A DNA stretch of 64,000 bases from Rhodanobacteraceae bacterium ZG21-1 (GCA_021390615.1 JAJEJU010000025.1:868001-932000); one strand, 5' to 3'; positions 26,117-35,715 are shown, numbered from the stretch's first letter. Notes: generated from the letters alone by a model not told the origin. Numbers and translations: made by a program.

Positions 26117-27415
26117 ATGAGCAGCCTGCCGGCCAAGTCGAACCAGCCCAGCGCGGAGAAATCGCCCCGCGTGCAGCTGAGCCTGCGCGTGCTCACCGGC
26201 ATGCACGCCGGCGCGCAGACGCGGCTGCCGGACCGCGGCATCCTGATGATCGGCCAGGCCGACGACTGCGACCTGATCCTCGCCGACGAAGGCATCGCCG
26301 CACATCACTGCGTGCTCACGGTGGTCGGCGAGCAGGTGCTGCTGCGGCCGATGGACGGCGCCGTCGCCACCCACGACGGCCCGGTCGCCGCCAACGAGAA
26401 CATCGCGCTGGAGCACTTCGCGGTCGCCCATCTGTCCGGCGTGCAGCTGGCAGTGGGCCCGCACTGGAGCGAGCGCTGGCAGAGCCTCGCCGACGCCGCC
26501 GGCGGCGGCCACGCGCCGCTCACCGAGCGACAGCTGGCGCGACGCCGGCGCGGCCTGCTCGGCGTGGTCGCCCTGCTTCTGCTGGTCGCCGCGCTGGTGC
26601 TGCTGGGCAGCTGGCAGGTCGAGCATCCGGTCGCCACGCCGGCGCACAACGCCGATCAGCAGATCGAGCAGGCGCGCGCGATCCTGCACAAGCTGGCGCT
26701 CACCCACGTGCGCGCCAGCGTCGGCGCGGACGGCCATCTGCATCTGCGCGGCATCGTCGGCAACGCCGCGCAGATCGGACAGCTGCAGCACGCCCTGGCG
26801 GCAGCCGGACTGAATGGCGAGCTGGCCGTGCGCGACTGGCCCAGCGTGGCCAAGCAGGTCACCGACATCTTCGCCATGCACGGCTTCCCGGTGGAAACCC
26901 AGCTGCTCGATCAGGGCGACCTGGTGGTGGCCGGCCATTTCGGCGACCCCGCGCATGCCGACAAGGTGAAGCGCGACGTGTTCGGCTCCAGCGACATGCA
27001 GGCGCTGGACGCCGATTCGCCGCTGGGCCTGCAGCTGGCGCTGAAGAATTACGACGAGACGCCGCAGGCGCCGCCCAAGCCCGACCCCAACCTGCGCATC
27101 AAGCAGGTAATCAGCGGACCCGACAGCTATCTGGTGACCCAGGACAAGTCGCACTACTACCCCGGCAGTCCGCTGCCGCAGGCCCAGGGCGGCATCTTCC
27201 TCGGCGTGGCCGACAACAACGCGATCCTGGTGCGCATGCCGGACAACAGCCTCAAGCAGCTCGAGCGCGACGACAACTACCAGACCCTGCGGCCGATCGA
27301 CGACGCCACCGCGGCGGCCTTCCTGCCGCAGCCCGCGACGGCCGGTTCCGTTGCGGCATCGGCCACGTCCGCAGCGAGCGCGCCCGATGCAGGAGGGCCG
27401 AAGCATGCCCGCTGA
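26117..27415 (+). CDS. sctD: T3SS inner-membrane ring protein SctD
   Basis: 432 residues. Residues about 18-115 form an FHA-like cytoplasmic domain (QLSLRVLTGMHAGAQTRLPDRGILMIGQADDCDLIL ...), then a single transmembrane helix at about 150-170 (GLLGVVALLLLVAALVLLGSW), then periplasmic ring-building BON-like repeats (VRASVGADGHLHLRGIVGNAAQIGQLQHAL). The tail is Ala/Ser-rich. This is the usual layout of SctD (HrpW/HrcD/PrgH-type). It starts 32 bases after sctC ends. Confidence 0.88.
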   Translation: MSSLPAKSNQPSAEKSPRVQLSLRVLTGMHAGAQTRLPDRGILMIGQADDCDLILADEGIAAHHCVLTVVGEQVLLRPMDGAVATHDGPVAANENIALEHFAVAHLSGVQLAVGPHWSERWQSLADAAGGGHAPLTERQLARRRRGLLGVVALLLLVAALVLLGSWQVEHPVATPAHNADQQIEQARAILHKLALTHVRASVGADGHLHLRGIVGNAAQIGQLQHALAAAGLNGELAVRDWPSVAKQVTDIFAMHGFPVETQLLDQGDLVVAGHFGDPAHADKVKRDVFGSSDMQALDADSPLGLQLALKNYDETPQAPPKPDPNLRIKQVISGPDSYLVTQDKSHYYPGSPLPQAQGGIFLGVADNNAILVRMPDNSLKQLERDDNYQTLRPIDDATAAAFLPQPATAGSVAASATSAASAPDAGGPKHAR

Positions 27416-27523
27416 ATTCCCACTTCGCTTTCGGGCCCCGCGGCCCGACCCCGGACGGCACCCGCCGTCCATTCCCAGTGGATTGGCCAGCACCGATCCC
27501 TATCCAGCACTAAGGAGACGATC

Positions 27524-27892
27524 ATGAGCAGCAATTCCATCAACGGCATGGGCGGCAACCAGTTCCCCGACCTGTCCACCACCATCGCCGGCGGCAGCGC
27601 GTCGGCCGGCCAGTCGGCCAGCTCCGACCAGTCCAAGAGCTGGTTCGAGGCGATGGCCAAGGCCTGGGGCAATGCGCTCGACCAGCAGGCCGCCAAGGTC
27701 ACCGAGCTGTCCAACCAGGTCGGCAACGGTTCGGCTGGCGGCGCGGACGGCCAGAGCGGCGGCTCGGACAACCCGTCGGTGCTGACCCAGCTCACCGCCG
27801 AGAGCCTGAAGATGCAGTTCCTCTCGACCAGCGCGTCCACTTCCGACAACGCGGTCGGCCAGGCGCTCAACAGTCTCGGCCAGAAGCAGTGA
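27524..27892 (+). CDS. Small T3SS operon protein in the needle-gene position (second SctF candidate)
   Basis: 122 residues, preceded by TAAGGAG. The N-terminal 35 residues are Ser/Gly/Asn-rich and flexible; a helix follows (KSWFEAMAKAWGNALDQQAAKVTELSNQV), then a Gly/Ser linker, then a second helix starting NPSVLTQLTAESLKMQFLS and ending GQALNSLGQKQ. No Cys. In many T3SS operons the needle gene lies between sctD and sctI, exactly where this one is, and the NPS..L..L...S..M pattern resembles the turn and second helix of needle subunits. The length exceeds the common 80-90 residues. It may instead be an early-secreted regulator or a chaperone-like partner of SctI. Confidence 0.55.
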   Translation: MSSNSINGMGGNQFPDLSTTIAGGSASAGQSASSDQSKSWFEAMAKAWGNALDQQAAKVTELSNQVGNGSAGGADGQSGGSDNPSVLTQLTAESLKMQFLSTSASTSDNAVGQALNSLGQKQ

Positions 27893-27920
27893 CCGCCGGC
27901 ATCGCACACGGAGACGGCCT

Positions 27921-28325
27921 ATGAACGTAGTCCCGACCCAGATGGTCAACGTCGCCAACTTCGCGCAGACGCCGACCGCCACCACGGCGCCGGCGCATGC
28001 CGACGACATCGCGAAGTTCCGCCAGAGCTTCGCCGACGCCAAGCCGGTCGAGCAGGTGCAGAGCGAGCAGGTGGCACCGGTGAGCCACGAGCTCAGCGCC
28101 GGCTTCCGTGCCGTGCTGAATCAGTTCGATGCGCTGAACGGGCATGCCGGCAAGATCGGCAAGCTGGCCGAGGCGATGCGCAGCAGCGGACGCGACCTGG
28201 CGCCCAGCCAGATCATCGACATGACCATGCAGTGCCAGCAGATGGTGTTCCAGGCCGAGCTGACCTCGAACGTCGCCAACCGCAGCTCGGACGGCGTGCA
28301 GCAGCTGTTCCGCCAGCAATCCTGA
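27921..28325 (+). CDS. sctI: T3SS inner-rod protein SctI (HrpB2-like)
   Basis: 134 residues, ATG 27921 after a GGAGACGG site. The N-terminal half is variable; the C-terminal half is helical and ends LAPSQIIDMTMQCQQMVFQAELTSNVANRSSDGVQQLFRQQS, the pattern of HrpB2/YscI-type rod proteins (amphipathic helix with ...T..VANRSS.G...L...). SctI connects the export gate to the needle inside the ring and is an early substrate. sctJ starts 9 bases later. Confidence 0.82.
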   Translation: MNVVPTQMVNVANFAQTPTATTAPAHADDIAKFRQSFADAKPVEQVQSEQVAPVSHELSAGFRAVLNQFDALNGHAGKIGKLAEAMRSSGRDLAPSQIIDMTMQCQQMVFQAELTSNVANRSSDGVQQLFRQQS

Positions 28326-28334
28326 GGTCCGACG

Positions 28335-29141
28335 ATGGCGAGACAGTGGGTAGGCAAGGCAGCAGGACGGCTGGCGGCCCTGATCCTGATGATCGGGCTG
28401 CTGGCCGGCTGCTCGCGCGAGATGCTTTACGCGCACCTCGACGAGCAGCAGGCCAACGACGTGGTGGCCGCCCTGCTCAACAGCGGCATCGATGCCGAGA
28501 AGAAGCCGGCCGAGCGCGGCGACGGCTGGCAGGTGCTGATCGACCGCCGCGACATGCCGGCCGCGGTGGCCGCGCTGCGCGACGCCGGCCTGCCGCACCA
28601 GGGCACCGACAACATCGCGCAGATCTTCAAGAAGGACGGCCTGGTCTCCTCGCCGCTGGAAGACAAACAGCGCTTCATCTACGCGCGCGAGCAGGAGCTG
28701 GCGCACACCCTGCGTCAGTTCGACGGCGTGGTCGACGCCTCGGTCTATCTGTCGATGCCGGACCGCGACCCGCTCAGCGACAAGCCGCCGAACGGCTCCG
28801 CCTCGGTGGTCATCATCACCCGCCCCAACGCCAGCATCGACAGCCGCGCGGCAGACATCAAGGCTGCGGTGATGAACGGCACCGAGGGGCTCACCGATCC
28901 GACCCGGGTCACCGTGCAGTTCTTCCAGCGCGCGCCCTATGACACCAACCCGAATGCCGTGCGCAGTGCGCAGGCCGGCATGCTGCGCGGCGACATCGCG
29001 TCCTGGCTGCTGGCCGGCCTGGCCGGGCTGGCGGTGCTGCTGGCGGCGGTCCTGGTGTGGCGCAATCGCAGCACCTTGTTCGGCGGCGGCAGTGGCAGCG
29101 GCCGCGGCGGCCCGCCGATGCGCATGCGGGACGATCGATGA
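28335..29141 (+). CDS. sctJ: T3SS inner-membrane ring lipoprotein SctJ (HrcJ)
   Basis: 268 residues. Lipoprotein signal with LAGC (Cys about 26). The two ring-building motifs follow: MLYAHLDEQQANDVVAALLNSGIDAEKK and the second domain IYAREQELAHTLRQFDGVVDASVYLSMP with ASVVIITRPN. A C-terminal transmembrane helix (ASWLLAGLAGLAVLLAAVLVW, about residues 220-240) anchors it again, as in EscJ/PrgK relatives. It forms the inner-membrane ring with SctD. The start of sctK overlaps its stop as ATGA. Confidence 0.95.
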   Translation: MARQWVGKAAGRLAALILMIGLLAGCSREMLYAHLDEQQANDVVAALLNSGIDAEKKPAERGDGWQVLIDRRDMPAAVAALRDAGLPHQGTDNIAQIFKKDGLVSSPLEDKQRFIYAREQELAHTLRQFDGVVDASVYLSMPDRDPLSDKPPNGSASVVIITRPNASIDSRAADIKAAVMNGTEGLTDPTRVTVQFFQRAPYDTNPNAVRSAQAGMLRGDIASWLLAGLAGLAVLLAAVLVWRNRSTLFGGGSGSGRGGPPMRMRDDR

Positions 29142-29824
29142 CTGCCGAGCGCGCCATGCTGCGCCAACGCCACGCACGCGCCGTGCTGGACGGCCTGCAT
29201 CCCGCGCACTTCGGCGCCATCCCCGGCGCCCTGCTGGAATCGGCGCGCCACTCGCCCACCGGCCGGCGCATGCTCGCCCGCGTCGCCATGCGCCGCGCCG
29301 ACGCGTTGTTCGCACCGGACCAGGAGCGCTGGGAACCCTGGCGCGGCAGCGAGATATGGCTGGACTGGCCGCAACCGCGGCTGTATGCCTTTACCCGCGC
29401 GCTGGGCGCCATCGCGCTCGGCCCGGCCATGCGCATGACGGTGGAACGCGACACCGTGCTGTTCCTGCGCCAGGTGCTCGGTCTGGAGATCTGGCGCGAA
29501 GCGCAGCAGGCCACGCCGTGGCAGGGCGCGGCGCCGGATGCGGTACGGCAGATGGGCAGCTCGGTGCTGCGTCGCTGCGGCAGCGACGCCGATGCATTCG
29601 CCGCGGCGCTGCTCGAGCGCGGCCAGATCGAATTCCTCGGCCATGCCGAACGCTGCGACGAGGACCTCGCCGCGCGCCTCGCGCTGAGCTACGCCCAGTT
29701 GCCCGCCGCGCCCTACGGCAAGGAAGGCTGGTTGCCGCCCGGCGCGGTGGCCGCGCGGCTGGCGGCGGAAGCGGCGCGCGATGTCGCCGCGTTGCCGGCG
29801 GAGCCGGCGGAGGGCGCCGCATGA
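29138..29824 (+). CDS. sctK: T3SS sorting-platform adaptor SctK (HrpB4-like)
   Basis: 228 residues; ATG 29138 overlaps the sctJ stop and its own stop overlaps the sctL start, both as ATGA, so translation is coupled. The protein is rich in Arg, Leu and Ala and has no signal or membrane segment. Assignment rests on position between sctJ and sctL and on SctK-like features: LYAFTRALGAIALGPAMRMTVERDTVLFLRQVLG in the middle and a C-terminal ALSYAQLPAAPY region. SctK links the inner-membrane ring to SctQ in the cytoplasm. These proteins are poorly conserved. Confidence 0.75.
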   Translation: MTAERAMLRQRHARAVLDGLHPAHFGAIPGALLESARHSPTGRRMLARVAMRRADALFAPDQERWEPWRGSEIWLDWPQPRLYAFTRALGAIALGPAMRMTVERDTVLFLRQVLGLEIWREAQQATPWQGAAPDAVRQMGSSVLRRCGSDADAFAAALLERGQIEFLGHAERCDEDLAARLALSYAQLPAAPYGKEGWLPPGAVAARLAAEAARDVAALPAEPAEGAA

Positions 29825-30459
29825 ATGCGATGGCGATCGACCAGGAACGCTTCCGGCTCTATCTCGATGCCGGTGTGGTGCCCGCCACGGCCTGGGCCGC
29901 GCTCAGCGAAGCGCAGGCCATCGTCGACCAGGCCAATGCGCTGCTGCATCAGGCCCAGGGCGAAGTCGCGCAGATCCGCGCCGAGGCGCGCGCCGAAGGC
30001 CTGCAGCAAGGCCATCAACAAGGCCAGCAGGATTTCGCCGCCGCGCTGGAAGCATTGGCCGCGGCACGCGCGACCGCCACCGAGGAGTTGCGCCGACGCG
30101 CCGGCGACATCGCGATCGGCGTGGTGCGCCACATCGCGCCGGCGATCGGCGCCGAGCGGCTGGTCGCCTCGCTGGTGGCCGAGGCCATGCAGAAACTGGT
30201 GTTCGAGCCGCACCTGCTGGTGCGCGTGCATCCGGACGCCGCCGCACCGGCGCGCGCCGAAGTCGCCGCGCTGGGCGCCGCGGCGGCGCCGGATACCGAG
30301 ATCATCGGCGATCCCGAACTCGATCGCTTCGACTGCATCATCGAATCGGCCGGCGGCGTGGTGCGCGCCGGCTTCAACGAACAGCTGGACCAGGCGCGGG
30401 TGATCCTCGCCGCGGCCGAGCAGGCGTCGGGAGGCAGGCGTGAACGCGCGGGCCCCTGA
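29821..30459 (+). CDS. sctL: T3SS ATPase stator SctL (HrpB5-like)
   Basis: 212 residues. ATG 29821 overlaps the sctK stop; longer in-frame starts are shadows over sctK. Layout is typical of SctL/FliH: a short N-terminal helix, a heptad-rich coiled coil with Ala/Gln/Glu repeats ([26 protein letters not shown], then [12 protein letters not shown]), and a C-terminal globular part ([64 protein letters not shown]) that binds the ATPase. The sctN start lies inside its last 20 bases. Confidence 0.9.
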   Translation: MNAMAIDQERFRLYLDAGVVPATAWAALSEAQAIVDQANALLHQAQGEVAQIRAEARAEGLQQGHQQGQQDFAAALEALAAARATATEELRRRAGDIAIGVVRHIAPAIGAERLVASLVAEAMQKLVFEPHLLVRVHPDAAAPARAEVAALGAAAAPDTEIIGDPELDRFDCIIESAGGVVRAGFNEQLDQARVILAAAEQASGGRRERAGP

Positions 30460-31777
30460 CGAACTGCGTTCGGACGAGCACGACCCGCTGCTGCGTGCGC
30501 TCAGCCGCAGCGACACCTTGCAGCGCGTGGGCCGGGTCGCCGAAGCCTACGGCACCCTGGTGCGCGCCACCGGCGTGCGCGCGGCGATCGGCGAGCTGTG
30601 CCTGCTGGAGCAGGCCGACACCGGCTTCAGCATGCCGGCCGAAGTGGTCGGCGTGTCGCAGCAGCAGACCCTGCTGACCCCGCTCGGTCCGCTCGAAGGC
30701 ATTTCCACCGCGACCACCGTCACCGCCACCGGGCGCCAGGCCACCGCGCCGGCCGGCATGGCCCTGCTCGGCCGCGTGCTCGACGCGCACGGCGATCCGC
30801 TCGACGGCAAGGGGCCACTGGGCGAGGTCACGCGGGTGCCGCTGTACGCGGCCTCGCCGAATCCGCTCGGGCGCACCGCGATCGATGAGGCCATGCCCAC
30901 CGGGGTGCGCGCCATCGACGCCGCGCTGACCATCGGCCGCGGCCAGCGCACCGGCATCTTCGCCGTCGCCGGCGGCGGCAAGAGCACCTTGCTCGGCATG
31001 CTGGCGCGCAACGCGCAGGCCGACGTCAACGTGATCGTGCTGGTCGGCGAACGCGGCCGCGAAGTCGGCGAGTTCCTGCACGACAGCCTCGGCGAGGAAG
31101 GCCTCAAACGCAGCGTGCTGGTGGTGGCGACCTCGGACCGCCCGGCACTGGAACGCAGCCGGGTCGCCTGGCTCGGCACCGCCATCGCCGAATCCTTCCG
31201 CGACCGCGGCATGAACGTGCTGCTGATGATGGACTCGGTGACCCGCTTCGCGCGCGCGTTGCGCGACGTCGGCCTGGCGATGGGCGAGCCGCCGTCGCGG
31301 CGCGGCTTCACGCCGTCGGTATTCTCCGCGCTGCCGCGGCTGTTCGAGCGCGCCGGCACCAACGAGCGCGGCGCGATCACCGCGTTCTATACCGTGCTGA
31401 TGGAGGACGAGGACGGCAGCGATCCGATCGCCGAGGAAGCGCGCTCGATCCTGGACGGCCACATCTACCTGTCGCGCCGGCTGGCGCAGGCCAACCACTA
31501 CCCCGCGATCGACGTGCTGGCCAGCGCCAGCCGCCTGATGCCGCGGGTGGCCGCGCCAGTGCACCAGCGCGCCGCCGGCATGCTGCGCCGCTACCTGGCC
31601 AAGTACCGCGAGATCGAGATGCTGCTGCAGCTCGGCGAGTACAAGCCGGGCGGCGACGCCGACGCCGACACCGCCATCGCGCGCATGGACGCGATCAACC
31701 AGCTGCTGCGCCAGGGCACCCACGAACAGGCCGATTTCGTCGCCACGCGCAACCGGCTCAGCGGAGTGTGCACGTGA
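30440..31777 (+). CDS. sctN: T3SS ATPase SctN (HrcN)
   Basis: 445 residues from GTG 30440. Walker A is GGGKST at 178-183 within [18 protein letters not shown]; Walker B lies in [16 protein letters not shown]. The F1-type signature for secretion ATPases, [19 protein letters not shown]-like ([19 protein letters not shown]), and [11 protein letters not shown] are present. SctN forms a hexamer below the export gate, strips chaperones and unfolds substrates. It overlaps sctL by 20 bases and the sctO start overlaps its stop. Confidence 0.97.
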   Translation: MNARAPDELRSDEHDPLLRALSRSDTLQRVGRVAEAYGTLVRATGVRAAIGELCLLEQADTGFSMPAEVVGVSQQQTLLTPLGPLEGISTATTVTATGRQATAPAGMALLGRVLDAHGDPLDGKGPLGEVTRVPLYAASPNPLGRTAIDEAMPTGVRAIDAALTIGRGQRTGIFAVAGGGKSTLLGMLARNAQADVNVIVLVGERGREVGEFLHDSLGEEGLKRSVLVVATSDRPALERSRVAWLGTAIAESFRDRGMNVLLMMDSVTRFARALRDVGLAMGEPPSRRGFTPSVFSALPRLFERAGTNERGAITAFYTVLMEDEDGSDPIAEEARSILDGHIYLSRRLAQANHYPAIDVLASASRLMPRVAAPVHQRAAGMLRRYLAKYREIEMLLQLGEYKPGGDADADTAIARMDAINQLLRQGTHEQADFVATRNRLSGVCT

Positions 31778-32262
31778 GCGCCGCCGGCTTCCCGCTGGAG
31801 CCGCTGCGCGACGTGCGTGGCATCCGCCTGCGCACGCTCGAGGCGGAACTGAAGCGCAGCCAGCAGCAGCATGCGCAGGCGGAAGCGCAATGGCACGCCG
31901 CCGAGGCAACGCTCGCCGCTGCGCGGCAGCGGCGCGAAGACTTCGCCGCCGCATCCTGGCAGCAGCTGTTCGAGCAGGGCCAGCCGACCGGCCTGGCGTT
32001 GGACCGGCACGAACGGCACCTTGCCCTGCTCGACCAGGAGATCGCCGCCCGTCACGAGGAACTGATCGCCAGCGAGCAGGCGCTGGCCGAGGCGCTCAAG
32101 CTGCTCGAGCTGGCCTCGACCGCCTGGCGCCAGGCGCGCAAGAAGCTCGATGCGGTGGGCGAGCTGAAACTGGAATGGCAGCGCGGCGTGCGCCGCCACG
32201 AGGAATGGCGCGAAGAGCAGAACCTGGAAGAACTGCTGCTTCGCCCGACACCGAACCGCTGA
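31774..32262 (+). CDS. sctO: T3SS ATPase stalk protein SctO (HrpB7-like)
   Basis: 162 residues from GTG 31774, which overlaps the sctN stop as GTGA and has GGAG seven bases upstream; a GTG two codons earlier lies too close to that site. The protein is almost entirely a long two-stranded coiled coil ([36 protein letters not shown] ... [32 protein letters not shown]), the form of SctO/FliJ, which sits in the ATPase ring and contacts SctV. sctP follows 8 bases later. Confidence 0.85.
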   Translation: MSAAGFPLEPLRDVRGIRLRTLEAELKRSQQQHAQAEAQWHAAEATLAAARQRREDFAAASWQQLFEQGQPTGLALDRHERHLALLDQEIAARHEELIASEQALAEALKLLELASTAWRQARKKLDAVGELKLEWQRGVRRHEEWREEQNLEELLLRPTPNR

Positions 32263-32270
32263 GGTCGATC

Positions 32271-33020
32271 ATGCGCAACGAATCCACCAGCTCGTCCACG
32301 CGCACCGCGCATGCGCAGCCCACGCATCCATCGCACGGCAAGCCGGAAGCCACGCACGACCAGGAAGCGGTGCAGCGCTTCCGCAAGCTGATGGACGGCC
32401 GCGTCTCCGGCCGCAGCGACGACGCGGCCCGCGACGAAGAGGCCGGTGGCGAGCAGGACGATCGCGCCGCCGCTGCCCCGGCCGGCAAGCTGGCGCTGGA
32501 TCAGCAGAAGGCCTTGTATGCCTTGTTGCAGCAGCAGCTGAGCGCCAGCGAAGGCAAGAGCGCGCTGACCTCGCGCGACGACGAGGGCAGCGACGATGGC
32601 GACGACGATTCGGCAGGTTCGCACGATGGCTCGGCCGACGCCGGTGCCGGTCTGCTGTGGGCCGGCCAGGCCGCGCCGCCGATGCAGGCGCCGCAGGCGC
32701 AAGCAAACGTGGCGGCGCAGAACGTGGTCGCGCCGGCCCTGGCCGAACTGATCGAGCGCCACGTGAAGCAGCTGCTGATTCCCGACGCGACCAGCCGCAG
32801 CGCAGCGCAGTCGCGCGAGATCATGATTACCCTCAAGGACGGCCTGCTGCCCGACACCCAGCTGTGGCTGAGCCGCACGCCCAAGGGCTGGCGCCTGCGC
32901 GCCGACACGCGTTCGGCCGATGCCTACCGCAGCCTGGTCGACCACGCGCCGCAGCTGATCGAGCGCTTCGCCGAGGGCAAGCTCGGCGAGCTCGAAGTCG
33001 ATCCGTCGCTGCTCAGCTGA
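32271..33020 (+). CDS. sctP: T3SS substrate-specificity protein SctP (HpaP-like)
   Basis: 249 residues from ATG 32271; the upstream part of the frame is a shadow over sctO. Residues 1-125 are disordered, rich in Ser, His, Asp and Gln (an acidic DDEGSDDGDDDSAGSHDGS run). The C-terminal domain (about 150-245) contains LAELIERHVKQLLIPD, REIMITLKDGLLPDTQLWLSRTPKGWRLRADTRS and HAPQLIERFAEGKLGELEVD, matching the HpaP/T3S4-like substrate switch domain. SctP acts with SctU to stop needle growth and change substrates. Confidence 0.78.
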   Translation: MRNESTSSSTRTAHAQPTHPSHGKPEATHDQEAVQRFRKLMDGRVSGRSDDAARDEEAGGEQDDRAAAAPAGKLALDQQKALYALLQQQLSASEGKSALTSRDDEGSDDGDDDSAGSHDGSADAGAGLLWAGQAAPPMQAPQAQANVAAQNVVAPALAELIERHVKQLLIPDATSRSAAQSREIMITLKDGLLPDTQLWLSRTPKGWRLRADTRSADAYRSLVDHAPQLIERFAEGKLGELEVDPSLLS

Positions 33021-33029
33021 GGAAGCGCC

Positions 33030-34607
33030 ATGTCCGTGCTACGCCTTCATCTTCCGCCTGCACTGGCCAACCTGCTGGGCAGCCGGCCCGGGCAGGAAGA
33101 CGGCGACGGCAACCTGCTGATCAACTATCCGATGACGCCGGGCGAAACCTTGGCCGGCCTGGCCGCCAATCTGCACATTCCGCTGGCCGAGCTGCTGCTC
33201 AGCAATCCGGATCTCGGCGCGAGCACGCCGCTGAGCAACGGGCTGACCCTGAGCTTGCCGCCGCAGTACCTGTCGACGATGACCAGCAACGCCCAAGGCT
33301 ACGTCGCACCGCTTTCATCGAGCAACGGCGCCATGCCTTCCGGGTCGACGGCGACGGCCTTAGGCACGGACGACAATCCCCTCGCCGACCTGGTGCAGAA
33401 TGTGCTGGGCATCGGCAGCAGCCACGGCAATCCGCTCGCCAGCCTGCTCGGGCTGGACCCCACCACAAGCATGCCCATCGGCCAGGGCGGTTCCTATGAC
33501 TGGGCGGACGTGGTAGCGCAGATGACGCAAAGCGTCTATGCGCCCTTCGCCGCGGCAACCAGCCTGCTTGCGCCGACTGAGGAGATGGCCTCGTACGCGC
33601 CCTTCTTCGCGACACAGGCCTTGTTGTCCGCACGTGGCGAAGCAGCAGCTGGGCCGAACCCGTTCGCCGCGGCCAGCAGTGCTCCGCTGGGCTTCAGTGA
33701 GGCCTCGGTCGCGCTGACGACATCGTCGCTGCAGGCCGCTGCCATCGAAGAAAACACATTGGCGGGCAGCGCACGCGTCACCGCAGCGACGAGCGGCGTC
33801 GCCATATCGGCGGCGATGGAAGGCGAAGCGACGAGCCCGACTTCGTCGGCAACCTATGCTGCGGCCGAGCGCGCCAGCCAGTCGCAACGCGCTCCCGAAC
33901 TGCCCTTGCCGCCACCGCTGGGCGGCGACCCGCGAGCCAATCCCTTCGCCCAGGAAACCGCGCCGCCCAGTGCTTTAGTCTTGCCCGCCACGCCACCCGG
34001 CTGGAGTGTCGTGGTGGTGAGCAACAGCTACGCGAATCAAGCCAAGCTGGAAATCATGGCCTTGCTGGCCGCGCCACTGGGGCCGCTCGCTGTAGCTGCC
34101 GGCGCGGGAGGCGGCATGGCTGGCGCGCAGGCACCCGGCTTCGTGGATCCGCAAGCGGCAGCAGCCTATGCCGCCGCCGCGATGCAGGGCGGCCGCAGCA
34201 TCAATCTAGGCATGGGGCGCAGCCTGCAGTTCAGCCTGGTCGACGATCGGTTGCGGCGTGTCGGCGCCATCGGCGAAGACGAACGCGGTGCAGGCTCGCG
34301 CCGCACCGGCGACGGCCTGGACGAGGCAGCCCGCGTCGATCCCGCCGAACGCGACGAAGAAGCCCGTGGCGATCGCGGCGGCGACGATCAGGAACGCCGT
34401 CGTCTGGCCGCAGTCGCGGCGATGCGTCGCCGGCAACGCCCGCGCAGCACGCGCTGCCGTTATCGGCATGGGCCACGGCGGCCGCTGCGGGCGACCGGCA
34501 GCGGGCGCTATCCCAGCGGCGTGGACCTGCGCGAATTCAGCGAGCGGTTGCCGCCACGCTATCTGTGGACCGCGACGCCACCCTCACCCGGCGCGCCACC
34601 GGCCTAG
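33030..34607 (+). CDS. LysM-like protein at the end of the T3SS operon
   Basis: 525 residues, ATG 33030 ten bases after sctP. Residues 32-80 resemble a divergent LysM domain (NYPMTPGETLAGLAANLHIPLAELLLSNPDLG ... LTLSLPPQ). A long Ser/Ala/Thr-rich region follows, then a moderately hydrophobic stretch near 325-370 (GWSVVVVSNSYANQAKLEIMALLAAPLGPLAVAAGAGGG). The last 110 residues are strongly charged and Arg-rich. No signal peptide is present. It may be a T3SS-secreted protein or a peptidoglycan-contacting accessory protein like the 1014-residue LysM protein at 4775. I could not assign a family beyond the LysM resemblance. Confidence 0.55.
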   Translation: MSVLRLHLPPALANLLGSRPGQEDGDGNLLINYPMTPGETLAGLAANLHIPLAELLLSNPDLGASTPLSNGLTLSLPPQYLSTMTSNAQGYVAPLSSSNGAMPSGSTATALGTDDNPLADLVQNVLGIGSSHGNPLASLLGLDPTTSMPIGQGGSYDWADVVAQMTQSVYAPFAAATSLLAPTEEMASYAPFFATQALLSARGEAAAGPNPFAAASSAPLGFSEASVALTTSSLQAAAIEENTLAGSARVTAATSGVAISAAMEGEATSPTSSATYAAAERASQSQRAPELPLPPPLGGDPRANPFAQETAPPSALVLPATPPGWSVVVVSNSYANQAKLEIMALLAAPLGPLAVAAGAGGGMAGAQAPGFVDPQAAAAYAAAAMQGGRSINLGMGRSLQFSLVDDRLRRVGAIGEDERGAGSRRTGDGLDEAARVDPAERDEEARGDRGGDDQERRRLAAVAAMRRRQRPRSTRCRYRHGPRRPLRATGSGRYPSGVDLREFSERLPPRYLWTATPPSPGAPPA

Positions 34608-35182
34608 CGCCTTCGGCTGACGCGCGCGCAAGTCTCGCGATCAAGGGCTGGAAAGTTCCGGTCCGGACCGATGAGGACGTTATGTCGTTACGTTGCAGCC
34701 GTTATGCGGTCTGCATCTGCGCGACCTTTGTCGTTTCCTCAAGGCTTCGACCGACCTGATCTCGAATTGACTCTGGAAAGTGCCGTTGCAGCGGATGCTC
34801 CACGTCGGATCGGTACCGGCCCGCAAAATGGGCGCCTCGCACGCGGCCCTGTGCGTCGACGCATTGAGAGGCGATGGCCCTGCGTGATTCGGCGCAGCGC
34901 CTCACCAGCAGATCGGGCGTCTTCGTGCGGACGCCCGTCAAACTGCATCCTGCCGCCATACCTCAAGCCCGTCATGCAACGCATTCAGGCCCGCGCCGAA
35001 CTCGAGTCGGCTTTATATATTCCGAATCGCCATGAGCCTGCTCGACATTTCCAATCATGACCCATTGCTCACAGGCCTACGCCAGGACCTAGGTAGACTC
35101 GAACAGCCCGGGATGCATCGGGTCCGATATGCCGACATCCAAATCGGGCGCAACCGCTTTTATTTTCAAGGGAGAGTGAGAT
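34608..35182. other. Gene-free region with a weak CCTAGG half-site
   Basis: 575 bases between the last T3SS operon gene and the secreted paralogue pair. It is less GC-rich than its neighbours. It holds GACCTAGGTAGA at 35088-35099, about 85 bases before the next start, which resembles one half of the CCTAGGG box but lacks the second half. A TATATAT tract lies near 35015. No convincing gene was found. Confidence 0.4.
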
Positions 35183-35689
35183 ATGAAGCGCACTTCAAAA
35201 AAGTTAATCGCATCTCTTTTTATGATGCCGATGCTTGCATCCGCGGCCAGCGTAAGCCCCGCCGGTGCCATTACCTTGGTCGGCCCAGTCACCATCACCC
35301 AGGGCAGCTCCACGGTCACCTGCACCCTGGGGCTCACCGGCACCATGAGCACCAACGGCAGCCTGGTCATTACCAGCGCGTCGATACCCGACTTTTGCGG
35401 CACCGGCGGCGCCACATTCTATAACACCAATATTTCATCCTATTGGACCGGCTCGGCCTTTACCGGCCCTGCGGCAAGCCAATTTTCTTCGACCCTGTCG
35501 GGCTTCAGCGTCACCAGCGCAACGTTTTTTGGCCCTCCGCCGCCCAGCTATACTTGCGCAGGCGCCCTTCCGCTGAAGTGGGATGGTTACGGTGAGAAAG
35601 TCGTCATCAATCCGACGACCATTACCGCGGGCGGCACCAGCTGCATCGTCAGCGGCACGCTTTATCTGGCGCCGTTCCAGTCTTACTGA
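35183..35689 (+). CDS. Secreted protein, paralogue A of an inverted pair
   Basis: 168 residues, ATG 35183 after AAGGGAGAGTGAGAT. A signal peptide (LIASLFMMPMLASAAS) precedes a beta-rich mature part with paired Cys residues (TVTCTLGL, PDFCGTG, YTCAGALP, GGTSCIVSGTLYL). It shares the order and most motifs with the convergent gene at 35776-36285 (PSYTCAG, EKVVINPTTITAGGTSCIVSGTLYL). The fold type recalls small secreted alkane-oxidation activator (PraA/PraB-like) or pilus-type proteins, but this is a weak resemblance. Base composition is lower in GC than the T3SS genes. Confidence 0.7.
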   Translation: MKRTSKKLIASLFMMPMLASAASVSPAGAITLVGPVTITQGSSTVTCTLGLTGTMSTNGSLVITSASIPDFCGTGGATFYNTNISSYWTGSAFTGPAASQFSSTLSGFSVTSATFFGPPPPSYTCAGALPLKWDGYGEKVVINPTTITAGGTSCIVSGTLYLAPFQSY

Positions 35690-35715
35690 TTAATTACGCA
35701 ATCGTTTCACGGATT

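Noticed and set aside
15260-34607. The cluster as a flagellar system because of the FliO-like gene
   Set aside because: It has a secretin, a SctD with FHA domain, a SctJ lipoprotein, an HrpB2-like rod and no hook, filament or basal-rod genes.
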